Source of the DNA: Collodictyon triciliatum
Lineage: Eukaryota; CRuMs
Direction: 5' to 3'
Assembly: GCA_043381765.1 (NCBI GenBank)
Contig: JBHJMP010000539.1
Coordinates: forward strand, 1-31,039
Length of the DNA: 31,039 nucleotides
This document shows, one piece after another, positions 10,489 to 20,962 of this stretch; position 1 is the first letter of the stretch; the number at the start of each line of letters is the position of its first letter. Both the position numbers and the translations under genes were made by a program. A model generated the notes under the pieces. The model was not told the DNA's origin, made no database searches, and saw only the letters and a list, made by a program, of their open reading frames with translations.

Positions 10489-13400
10489 CTGCAACAACAA
10501 TAAATACAAAGTTTTAGGTAGACAGTAAGAAGATGATGACCTCAGACCACATGAATGTAGTGCTGCTATGAATACGCAGAGTAGTTTGAACAATATTCTT
10601 AAACATGATATACCGCGATATGTTCTGTTTCTCCTTATCGGATATTTGATGGATGGTCGCTGAGTTAGCCATACGGAAGGGGCCACCTTTTCCCCCCATT
10701 CCGGCAGTGTTTCTTCCTCCTGTTCCTCCGGCAAAGCGACCTCCACCCACATGAATTTCTCCGTCGAACTCACCAACTTTTGGTCCAGTTGCCTACTCAC
10801 GTCAAAGAGTAGTCTTACTAGATGCTACCGTTTCATAAGCCGAGAGTAACTAAAGAGATTATCTCAAGAAGAAATACAGCAAAAAAAAAAAAAAAGAAGG
10901 CGAAATGAAGTCGTACTTCTCCTTCACTCCCATCAGTCATGGGGAGAGTACCTGCGGTCTCTTCATCCATATCATCTCCCAGCATCGTTTTCCATCTCGA
11001 TAAATCCTGCATTAGCTTTTGGCTGTCAAAGTCCCAAATTCGAACCATGCCGTCCATTTGGATGGTGGCTATTTCGCCGCTCGAAAGCTCTGTTATCGAA
11101 ACGAAACTCGACTGTCCGGCGCTGAATGTGATTACTTTACCTCTCTTTGAATGAAAGTCGATGATTTCGAATTGACAAATCCCAGAGGATCTATTGTGGA
11201 AGATATTCAAGAGTAGACCAAGTCCGATTAGAGTAGTGCTGTGGACCACTTCCGTATCTTTTCTCTAGTGGGAATAATGTCAAATTTAGATTTCAAAAAA
11301 GTAGCACGGTCGAATTATATGAATTCAGAATACCTATTGTATTTATATATATATTGTCGTTTTTGGTTTGCTATTGCATTTGCTTTCGATAAAATTCCTT
11401 GTGTCTCACAATCTCACCTGAGGCCGAGAGAACATAAAGTATCTAATCTCGATGAGACCTTCCAGTAGAGAATCTTCATAGCCTGTGACATATTGGCCAA
11501 AGGAATATGAAGTTCCTTTGATGAGCTTACTCCAAGGCTGCAACGATAAAGGATCCACTTTTTTCACATCCTGAATTGAACAACACAGTGTTTCATTAAA
11601 CATCAATTCTGACAGATCTAGAGAGTTCGGCATCGGCACTTTGACGCTGTACATGATAGTTTGTGAACACTTGTATGATTTATCTGCAACTTTAAAATTG
11701 TCGCCAACAGGGAAATAATAAGATGATTTCTGAGAAAATATTATGATTCCTTGGTTTCCAAGAATTTGGATGCTTGAAATACGGATATCTGTAGGCATAC
11801 GAGTGATATATGCCACTTGGTTGGCACAGTTGAATAAAGCAAAGCGATCGCTAGATTCTTGGTATAAAACTAAAAATGTTGTGCTAGGAACCCACGCACT
11901 ACGTGTGAATCTAGATGGAGTTCCATTGAACCCAATCATAGGAATTTCCACTGGAATGGCATGTCTTTTAATGTAATCTATGAAAATGATGACACCACCT
12001 CCAGGAGAAAACAAAATGACGCGTGATGGTGTGGTTGGGTCTCGAAGAAGCAAAGGAGATGGGTGCGTCTGAAGTAAAAATGGTAATTGGTCCAGTTCTA
12101 TAGTTTGACACAGTAGCTGGAGTGGGTTTTCAACGTCCCTTGTATAAGAATGCAAGGTGACGGGGTCAGCCATCAAAATATGAAAAGATTGGTCCAACAG
12201 CGAAGTTGATGCTAGTGCTCTTCCTAAAAGGGCGTAATTTTCCACAAATATGTGTGTGACTCTCAAAAATGTATCAAAATGAAAGGATTTACTACAAACA
12301 TATATTCTCGAATGGGGGTTGATGTCATTTTAAATATGGTGTTTGGTTTTTCTGTTGTAGTTGTATGCAATTGACAAGACTCTAGACAAACAACTTCTAT
12401 GTTCAGTATATAACTATTCAAGTATAAATACCTCTTCTACTAACGAGCCATCTCGAGCGTTCTTCAGTGAAAGTATCTATTCTTGTCTCTGTCCAATTCG
12501 ATACGGGTGATGGTTTTGTTGGTTTCCACCACCAACCACCCCTTATTCTACATGACACAGTATCCACTACTAAAGAGACAGAACCATAATCCAAGCTGAA
12601 ATTAATGGAACCAGAGTATTTTCCTTCCGGAATGGTGAACTATGTGACATAAGAATCACTTGGTTTTAGATTGTAAAAATTCCTGTAAGAAAAATAAATT
12701 ACCTCCTCAGCCAAACTGATTGACTTTTGCATTATGTTGCCTAGCAGATTCATACAATATTACCGATGCAGAAATTTTAAAAACAAAATCATGCCTCAAA
12801 ACCATATGGATATTGAGGAATCAAAAATATTTCTTTAACTGTTTAATGTGTTGGAGCCATACACACACTTATGGAAGGATTATATGTGTTTTCATTTTGA
12901 AAAAAAAATTGTGATTCTAACCCAAAGGAATTCCATATTTTTGAAACGTCGAAATTACTTCATCGGTAATTTCGGGATTGTACGTATCAAAGGCAAAAAC
13001 GTTCTGCAAGACCTGAACATTTGAACACAAAAAAAAGTAATAATTAATTAATTAACAAATAAAAAAAATTCAGGGTCTATGATAGTAAATTGAGCTTTTC
13101 TGTATTTTCAATTTGTTTATGAACCATTGACGAGCATAAAAGTACCTTTACAAGGCCATCTTCAGGAAATTCCTCGAGATGTCGAACGATATTGACAAGC
13201 TCTCTGCAGAATCATATGTTGTTAATTGAAATAAACACTTTTACATCCAAAGATCTGTTTAGAGTTACCTCGTACTGAAAGGATACGATAAAGACCCGTC
13301 GTCTGATTTTGCACGCAGCTCATCAAAAGCAGCCACCAAGGGAAGTAATAAGTCCTCACTTATGGTTGGTGCATACATTCGAAGCAACACCAGTTCTGAA

Positions 13401-16400
13401 GCTCGGTCAGGGTTATCAACAACAAGGCTATTTCGATAAGAAACTTTGTTTATTTTTCATCGGAAAATTTTTTTAAAAAAAAATGTCGTTTTCTCTTTTA
13501 GTTGTTTATTACATGACAAACCTACTAAAGACGTCGCCAGTTTCACGAAATAGAGCATTGCCTAAGAAAGGATAGCTATAAAAGAAATAGCATAAAGTGA
13601 ACAAAGGCACCTCGATATGGTACATTTAGTGTGTATTATTTTAGACAAATACTTTGAATGTTTTCAAAATTGGTATTATCTTTCAACAGGACTAAATAGT
13701 TTATACATTATTAGGCTCTTCAAATAAATTTTATTGTACAAAATATTCTAACCCAGGTCTGTTGGCGAGAACAATCATTCTGAAATCAGAGTGTAAAATA
13801 ATTAATTCCTCTTGACTATCAGGATACAAAGGAAGCGACTCTAGACGAACTATTCTCTTTCCATTAGTCAGGAGCATTTCTCCATCTTCAACAAGTCCTA
13901 CACCATATAAATCATAAAATATTTGCATTATTCTTTACATTTAGAAAAAGATCCATTTTATTTAACTTGTTCAACTTGTCATCTAGGAGCTTCGAAGCGG
14001 AGGGAACACATTGTTGAAATAAAAATGAAATGATATATTAATAATAAACACAAGGTTGGATATTAAAGTCAAGCAAAAAATGGTTTACCCTTGAGAATAG
14101 AAACAACTTCGAGGGGGGCCTTGTCTGCTTCATCGACCTGAATCAAATGACTTTATTACTGCAATCTCTGTATTTACAAATATAAGTGCAAAGAATGTAT
14201 ATTAAGCCTATCTTGCCACTTGATTTAGGTCGTGTCATATCACATACGACTAGGACATATCCATTCTTGGCGGCTATGACTAATGGTGAATCATCCCACA
14301 CAACTACGCCATCTCTGACGCTTGGCTGTAGGGTAAGGCTTTGAACGGTAGTGTCGCGGTGTAGTTGGATGTATTGCCTTGGTTTTTGAATTATTTCCAA
14401 AAATTTATCCGTAAGTTTGTTCTTTCCCACACCTTGGTTTCCAATGAGCATCAAATGATTCCCTAGAAGATATTCTTTCAACATTTGTTTCAATAATTGA
14501 ATGTGTCTAGGAATCTCGTAGAAGAGGACCTACGCACATGTTAAGTTTGAAATGGATAAGTATGGGGTTCTGAAAACTACAGGTTTATTGGAATTGTACT
14601 TTTAAAAACACAAAAAAAAATCTATCATCAAAATGGGAATTTGAAAGAAGAAATATGCTACATACTTTCGGGACAAGTGATATGTCTGCCGGAGGAGAGA
14701 AAACAGCTGATATTTCACCAATATCGAGTCTAGAATAAAAATCGAGCGTTATTACAAACCCCGGTTATTTGAGTAACAGTCGCAGTTTTAGTGGATTTGT
14801 TTGACAAATAAAGAATAAATAAAAAAAAAGAATGCACCTGATACAAATTATTATGAATACATCGAAATATGCAGTCTTCTTTTTCTTTTTTTTTAACTCT
14901 TTTATCTCGTTTTTTCTTACCGACAGAACCCATTCTCAATATTTGTTATGGTAATTTTGCACTTTGGCTCCATAAATTGTGGAGGATAGAGGTTACACTC
15001 CTTCAAAATCCCANNNNNNNNNNNNNNNNNNNNNNNNNNNNNNNNNNNNNNNNNNNNNNNNNNNNNNNNNNNNNNNNNNNNNNNNNNNNNNNNNNNNNNN
15101 NNNNNNNNNNNNNNNNNNNNNNNNNNNNNNNNNNNNNNNNNNNNNNNNNNNNNNNNNNNNNNNNNNNNNNNNNNNNNNNNNNNNNNNNNNNNNNNNNNNN
15201 NNNNNNNNNNNNNNNNNNNNNNNNNNNNNNNNNNNNNNNNNNNNNNNNNNNNNNNNNNNNNNNNNNNNNNNNNNNNNNNNNNNNNNNNNNNNNNNNNNNN
15301 NNNNNNNNNNNNNNNNNNNNNNNNNNNNNNNNNNNNNNNNNNNNNNNNNNNNNNNNNNNNNNNNNNNNNNNNNNNNNNNNNNNNNNNNNNNNNNGGTTGG
15401 CTTCTCTGAGACATTTGGCTACGTGGACAATTTTTGAGAGGACTTCATCATGAACTTCAGGAACAATTTTTTTTAGCAGCATTTCCTCCTCATTTTTAGG
15501 TAAAATCGGTATTGCATGGAAGTTGAATATGGTCATGAGTTCAGATGAAAGCCACCTAAAATTGATAATCAAATGAAAAATCTATTATTTCCGTTGCCCG
15601 AGAAAGCAAGCGAAGTGAGGAATTTATAGTGCTTTTTTATGATTGGAATATTTACTTATTCTTTACGGATGGGGGCTCGCCAAGAGCAATTACTCTGAAT
15701 GACGCATGGACTGGATATATCTTTGCTCTAGACAAGACATCTTGTCCAATTTTACTGTCGTAATAAAGAGACCCATCTCAATTTATTGATACCAATCTCT
15801 TGGGAAATTGGAAAACATACGCTAGAACGTTTATCTCTTTTGTGGTAAATACCTCGCCAGCAGCAAATATCTTTGTGGGTGAATCAAGCGAGAACCGTTA
15901 GGTAGTTGAACATCATTGTCAGTAATCAATCTTTGAAGAGCACTCGCTATTGTTCCCTCCTGCATTAGAAAAAACAGGATAAATTAATTAGCTTTTTTTT
16001 CTTTTCTTAAAGTTTTCAAATGCCCAATCGCCAGGGTTTTATGTGAGTAAATTTCCCTCGATGACACTTAAAGGAAAGAAAGAAATTGAAGAGAACAAAA
16101 CGATGATTCCATGATTACTTGGAGATGGTGAATGCCGTCTAAAATCAACAAGCGACCAAATTTTGCGGCTGTGATTAGAGGAGAATCCTCCCATATGGTG
16201 TCACCGTTTGTGTTCGTTGACCGACGCTGCAAAAGGTCTCTCGTAGTCATATCTGAGGGAATGGACATCCGACATGTTTCCGAGGTGATTTATATTCTCT
16301 TCAGGAGATGGGACAGAGTGATCTACATGAACGATGCATATATATATGATAAGTGATGAAATTACCTTTGAAAAGAGGAAATGTTTCAACGGGGTAAGAC

Positions 16401-17320
16401 AACAACTGGGTAAGGTATTTTGCTATGACGGATTTCCCAGCTCCTTTCGTGCCAACCTAATAGGATGAAATATGTATCGTGAGCTGAGAAATAGATGAGG
16501 GAAATGCTGTATTACTACTGATTGATATTCGACTTTCGGTTTTAAGAGAAAGTGTTCGTTACAATGCAAATGTTTTGCCCAACAGACAAATCTAGAAGCA
16601 TGGAGACTATCATGTCCTCGTGCTGCTGCGTCATCTCGACGTGGATGGTAGGCTGAAACCTGTTAACTAATATAGGCACAGACATTATAACGGTAGACAT
16701 ACAAAAATTAACTTAAATTGTTTTTACAAAATAAAAATTCCATTTTAAAAGAGCATCATAATGAAGATAATTTTAGTGATACGGTTTAGAGAGAAAGAAA
16801 ATCGGTTACCTGGTGTTGTATCAATTTGAAATGAAATTATCTCGCCAGGAACTATCTCTTGGTCTATTCTATTCGCGAGTTGAACAGAAACTTCATGTTT
16901 TGCCTGTGTAGAGAATATGAAGGGGAAAATCCATGGTATAAAGTTATCTGAATAATATGTGTTTATTTTCCATGTCCAAATAAATAAAGGATATTTCAGA
17001 GTTGAAGTAACACGCGAACAAAATACAAGGTCATATTTGATTATTATGGTAATGTTGCTGCTGTGGGTATGAGAAGAATCAAGATATATATAAGAGAGGT
17101 ATCACATAAAAATCGAAGATCATGAATATGATCATTCGCGAGGTTCATTTTGTACTTCATTCAGGACCCGACGAACATCCAGTATCTTGGTGTGTGATAT
17201 TTGTCCATTAAGAGTAGAAAACCTCTCAAACACCCCCTTTAACATTTCTCTCTGACTGTCAGTATCTATAACCAGATGTGCAGGATAAACTCTTTCCATA
17301 AGAGACTTCAAAGGCATCCC

Positions 17321-17380
<60 letters not shown>

Positions 17381-19899
17381 TGTGTGTTAGAATGGATAAT
17401 CATTTCTTTTTTCAAGAGAAAACCTGGAAACAGTTGGAAAGGGGGAAGAAGACCTCTAAAGTATATCAAGCGCCTTCAATAGGACACGACAGATATTATC
17501 AGACATACTCTACCGGGAACAGCTTGCATCAGCTGTCCGATTCGGAGCAACTTGTAGGAAGGAAATTCCGGCATGGTGGAAACGATATCTTTGGCTATAA
17601 TGAATCGTTAAACTATAAATTACCCATTATGATGTAGTTTTGAAGATATTGCATGTTCTTTATCTTAAATAATGTAGGGCACGCAATAGTCAAAGATAAG
17701 GCGGAATCCAAAAATGTATCAGTTTTCTTCCTAGGAAAACATTTTGGTTTGAAAATTACTTGCAGATGTTAACAATCGAAGTGCTTCGACAAATTGAACA
17801 ACAGAGACAATGATTTCTCTGGGAACGCTGGGGAAAAGATCGATCATCATAGTCAACTGAGATGGTAAGGATAGGCCTGAAATGTCTCTGTGGATTATTG
17901 TAATATGTTGAATATGAGTTGATTGAAGACATGAGTATAACCTAGCAGTATTTGCCGTCTATCTATATATATAAAAAAAATGATTAGCGGCCAAAAGAAA
18001 TTACCGAGCCTGAAATCGACTTCTCAGTGGAGGGTCAAGCGGATTTCCAGGAAATCTTGGAACCTGTATGTTCATTTTGACAGAATACGCCAACAGAATG
18101 CAACAAAGACAAATAGGAGTAAGGGGGAAAAACATATTTCCTCGATGAGAGAAAAATATTCTGAATATGGTTAGAGTAAGAAAAAGCTATTCTGATTGAT
18201 AACTCAAATTGTTATGGGAAGACAAGGCAAGTGAGCCCACCGGTAATCCAAGTGCGACTACTCGAAAGTTTGGATGGACTCTCTCGATACGGCGAGACCG
18301 CAAGGTTTTTTCGCCAATTTGTTTAGATAGTTCGTCATATCTCGCTGGGGCCATTAAAAATCTACCATCTTCTAGATTCATCTCTCGATTCTCCAACAGA
18401 TTATTCAAGACCGGTAGAACTTTGGATATCGCCAGCCATGCGCCATAAATGGGTTGAAATCAGAAATCAAAATGTGACGCAAACATAAAGTATGATAGAG
18501 GAGAGCAAAATAATGGTCAATATTTACCATTTCGTTCCGCTTTTTCGATGCCATCCAGAATCAGAACTCTTCCATAGAGAGCTGCAGAAACCGCGGGTTG
18601 GTCGTAATAAATTGCTGTGCCGTTGACGATTTCTCTGCGCTGCTTCAAGTCGGCCTCGGTGGTGTCTCTTTTTTTTTTTTTTTTTTTTGACATAGTTTGT
18701 AATTTGACACGATGAGAGATATCCATAAAAGTATTTTATCGCATCAACATTATCAAGGATTTAAGTAAAGGTGAAAACATATGATGATGCAATTATGAAG
18801 AAAAATGGAATTATAAGGTGTGATTGAATAAAGGTGTCAACATACAAATGGTGTAGTGTGCATAAATAGGTTGTGGATATACACACCTTGTCAGAGCGAC
18901 ATACTCGCATTCTCGTTGGGTGAGTTCGCAAAACAAGAGCGAAATATGACGCCGAAGCGGGCCAGGTGGACCGATGAGAAAAATGTCTTGCCCAACAAAG
19001 TCCTATGTAATATTTAAGATGTGACCTCGAGGGCTAATGATGGGAACAGGATTAAGACGAGGGCGAAGAATTATGGAGAGCGAGGCGAATAGGTGATGGG
19101 GTTCCAGGGAACTTTTGGAACCAAACCTTTTGCGCCATCCACTTTAGATGCTCTACAACCTCCTTCAATTGAGCCATCCGGAAATTTGCGGGAAGGCCTA
19201 TTCCATCCCACCAGCCGTGCGGAACCTACAAAGGGATGATACTCAATGCAATCCAAACAATAAGGTAGACGCTCTGATTGCACGGACAAAGGACTTTGGT
19301 AAAGCTTCATCCTGAATCGGGTACTTTTGGGCAGAATGTATTACAGAAATGCCCCGCACAGAAAGAAGGGGGGAAATGGAGCATGGCTTATGGGGAGAGG
19401 AAACAGACTTCCAGCGTCAGGTGGTTGCGTAGGCGCTAAAGTCGGGCGGGTATGGGAACAAAGAAGCACAAACCAACTCAAGCCTCTTGGGCTCCAAAAG
19501 CTTCGCCGCTTTTTTGTTTGGAAGCAGAGAGCGGATGAAATGCTCTGCGCGGGTGCGGGCGTGGGCGTGGGCATTGGGGCTGGCGGCTTTGTTGGCTTTG
19601 GCGTCGGTCTTTGGCTCCATCGCCTTGTTGGCGTCTGTAAAGCCTTGAGGGAGGAGGACGAAAGTGAACGGAAAAAAAAAGACAACAGGCCAAGTGAGGC
19701 AGCGCACAAGACGCACACGCCTGGATTCCTGTTTCCTGCTGCCCACACCTCCGCAGCAGCGTGGAATCGCCCCGGTCTTTGCAGGAAGGGCAGCAGCGCA
19801 GAGCGCGATACATCTGACCGGGAGATGTCCACCGCCCACAACGCACTGAGGAGCAGCGCCGTCGGTGGATGACGCATTCGCTGTGACTATGCGGTACAT
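8607..19899 (-). CDS. VWA8: von Willebrand factor A domain-containing protein 8 (AAA+ ATPase)
   Basis: About 38 exons on the minus strand encode a clear VWA8 orthologue; visible coding sequence is about 5.7 kb, close to the roughly 1900 residues of the animal protein before counting the gap. VWA8 is a dynein-like AAA+ ATPase reported in mitochondria. Order along the protein: putative targeting N-terminus, AAA module 1 (degenerate P-loop), module 2 (GTKGAGKS), module 3 (GNQGVGKNK with LVVDEADKAP), a long beta-rich middle, a Gly-rich segment, and a C-terminal VWA domain with MIDAS DLSAS. Exon coordinates are in the five block entries. Introns are 49-252 nt, all GT-AG. The stop is TGA at 8607-8609. 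The start is uncertain: ATG at 19897-19899 opens a frame that reaches the first conserved exon, but an intron may interrupt it. One gap (15014-15394) lies in coding sequence, and exon 20 has an apparent extra base. Confidence 0.96.
10614..13575 (-). other. VWA8: VWA8 middle region, exons 22-30
   Basis: Exons: 13575-13522, 13427-13269, 13203-13146, 13012-12922, 12740-12703, 12639-12432, 12259-11418, 11264-10917, 10792-10614. Exons 22-25 finish AAA module 3 (YPFLGNALFRETGDVFS, YPFSTRELVNIVRHLEEFP, QNVFAFDTYNP). Exon 28, at 842 nt the longest in the gene, and exon 29 encode a beta-rich region of low conservation, ending in a WD-like MDGMVRIWDFDSQKL. Exon 30 is the diagnostic Gly-rich segment of VWA8: FAGGTGGRNTAGMGGKGGPF. 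All junctions keep phase. Confidence 0.9.
13753..15013 (-). other. VWA8: VWA8 AAA module 3, exons 17-21
   Basis: Exons: gap to 14921, 14729-14666, 14529-14248, 14138-14089, 13897-13753. Exon 19 is the most conserved part of the gene: LIGNQGVGKNKLTDKF (Walker A, with Asn in place of Ser/Thr as in other VWA8 proteins), QYIQLHRDTTVQSLTLQPS, then YVLV joined to exon 20 VDEADKAP (Walker B with catalytic Glu). Exon 21 gives GLVEDGEMLLTNGKRIV and FRMIVLANRPG. Exon 20 is 50 nt long where 49 would keep the frame, so the chain as given would stop soon after the exon 20/21 junction (see findings). Module 3 is the best candidate for an active ATPase site. Confidence 0.92.
15014..15394. other. assembly gap in VWA8 coding region
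   Basis: 381 N lie between exon 16 (ending KCLREAN) and exon 17 (QFMEPKCKI). By comparison with animal VWA8 as I recall it, roughly 65 residues are missing. That is about 195 nt, so if the gap size is a real estimate it should also contain at least one intron and the exon 16 donor. Confidence 0.9.
15395..17887 (-). other. VWA8: VWA8 AAA module 2, exons 7-16
   Basis: Exons: 17887-17760, 17594-17514, 17319-17156, 16903-16810, 16666-16563, 16456-16366, 16252-16119, 15959-15853, 15754-15656, 15555 into the gap at 15395. Exons 7-11 form the small-domain and linker region, ending LSVGQNICI. Exon 12 starts VGTKGAGKSVIAKYL, a complete Walker A. Exon 13 has DMTTRDLLQRR, NGDTIWEDSPL and the Walker B-like LLILDGIHH. 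Exon 15 has YPVHASFRVIALGEPP, and exon 16 starts KWLSSELMTIFNFH. Exon 13 must use the acceptor TCCCTCAG at 16253; nearer upstream sites run into a stop. Of the first two AAA sites, module 2 is the one with a full P-loop, although the Walker B acid is followed by Gly rather than Glu. Confidence 0.92.
17325..17377. repeat. (AG)n microsatellite beside a VWA8 splice acceptor
   Basis: About 26 uninterrupted AG copies in the intron before VWA8 exon 9. On the sense (minus) strand this is (CT)26 and ends five bases from the AG acceptor at 17320-17321, so it forms the polypyrimidine tract of that splice site. Confidence 0.95.
18005..19899 (-). other. VWA8: VWA8 N-terminus and AAA module 1, exons 1-6
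   Basis: Exons: 19899-19474, 19225-19127, 19002-18887, 18667-18528, 18419-18241, 18063-18005. Exon 1 encodes an Ala/Arg/Cys-rich leader consistent with a mitochondrial presequence and ends in EPKRLEL, which joins VPHGWW of exon 2. A polypyrimidine stretch ending CTCAAG, with a phase-compatible GTGTGG upstream, suggests exon 1 may be two exons. Exon 3 carries DIFLIGPPGPLRR, in the Walker A position but without GK[ST], as I recall it for the animal protein too. Exon 4 has RDTTEADLKQRREI and the Walker B-like LILDGIEKAERN. Exons 5-6 have LENREMNLEDGRFLM, FRVVALGLP and GNPLDPPLRSRFQAR. This first AAA site is therefore probably unable to hydrolyse ATP. Confidence 0.9.
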
Positions 19900-20962
19900 G
19901 TTGTACCATACTGCTGTGTTAGTGCTGCTGTTTTCGGTTCAAAAATTCAAAGCGGCGACTTTTGCCTGTGGCGATTTTTCGGCGAGAATGCAGCTCATAT
20001 CGCGCGAATCTGGGTTCTTTGTCTGATCGCAGAATCCACGGCGTTGAGCGGCATAAGTCTCCCAGGCAGCGCCGTTGCGGTGGGTGTTTGTTTTGGGTGC
20101 GAGCTGTCTAGAAATCGTGGGAATTGATCGCTCGCGCTTGGGAGACCTTGCCCGCCGTGGGCTAATTGTAGATCTGAAAAGAGAGGATTATCGGGCTCCA
20201 TCTTTGTTTTCCTTTTTTTCTTTTTTTCTCCTTTTTTTTCTCCTTTTTTTTCTCCTTTTTTTTCTCCTTTTTTTTCTCCTTTTTTTCTCCTTTTTTTTCT
20301 CCTTTTTTTTTTTCTTTTTTTTTTTTTTTTTTNNNNNNNNNNNNNNNNNNNNNNNNNNNNNNNNNNNNNNNNNNNNNNNNNNNNNNNNNNNNNNNNNNNN
20401 NNNNNNNNNNNNNNNNNNNNNNNNNNNNNNNNNNNNNNNNNNNNNNNNNNNNNNNNNNNNNNNNNNNNNNNNNNNNNNNNNNNNNNNNNNNNNNNNNNNN
20501 NNNNNNNNNNNNNNNNNNNNNNNNNNNNNNNNNNNNNNNNNNNNNNNNNNNNNNNNNNNNNNNNNNNNNNNNNNNNNNNNNNNNNNNNNNNNNNNNNNNN
20601 NNNNNNNNNNNNNNNNNNNNNNNNNNNNNNNNNNNNNNNNNNNNNNNNNNNNNNNNNNNNNNNNNNNNNNNNNNNNNNNNNNNNNNNNNNNNNNNNNNNN
20701 NNNNNNNNNNNNNNNNNNNNNNNNNNNNNNNNNNNNNNNNNNNNNNNNNNNNNNNNNNNNNTTTTCTCCTTTTTTTTCTCCTTTTTTTTCTCCTTTTTTT
20801 TCTCCTTTTTTTTCTCCTTTTTTTTCTCCTTTTTTTTCTCCTTTTTTACCCAAGGCTTGGTCGCCCTGCCCTCGCCTGAAATGTTTGTTTCTCACCATCC
20901 GGCAGGCAGAAGTCAATCAAGCACCCACTCGCTCGCTCACAGCACTCAAGACAACTGCCGTA
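19900..20962. promoter_or_regulatory. shared upstream region of divergent VWA8 and SCC3
   Basis: About 1.06 kb between the VWA8 start (minus) and the SCC3 start (plus), including 429 N. The parts next to each gene are GC-rich and contain no supported gene. The centre is occupied by a T-rich array described separately. No TATA box stands out. That it works as a bidirectional promoter is inferred from gene orientation alone. Confidence 0.5.
20205..20848. repeat. T8CTCC tandem array with assembly gap
   Basis: Twelve-base unit TTTTTTTTCTCC repeated on both sides of a 429-N gap (20333-20761), with a pure T run just before the gap. It lies between divergent VWA8 and SCC3, so one strand is all pyrimidine for hundreds of bases. 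The same unit on both sides suggests one continuous array. Confidence 0.95.

Noticed and set aside
14098-14116. A 19-nt GT...AG mini-intron in VWA8 exon 20, which would recall nucleomorph introns
   Set aside because: Removing it deletes the start of the conserved stretch and does not restore the frame into exon 21; a single extra base explains the data better.
16253-16290. Non-AG acceptor for VWA8 exon 13 that would include additional upstream codons
   Set aside because: A normal TCCCTCAG acceptor at 16253 keeps phase and gives the expected KDMTTRDLL junction.
19341-19909. Overlapping GC-rich frames on both strands around VWA8 exon 1
   Set aside because: Only the minus-strand frame ending EPKRLEL joins the conserved exon 2; the others are GC-rich shadows.
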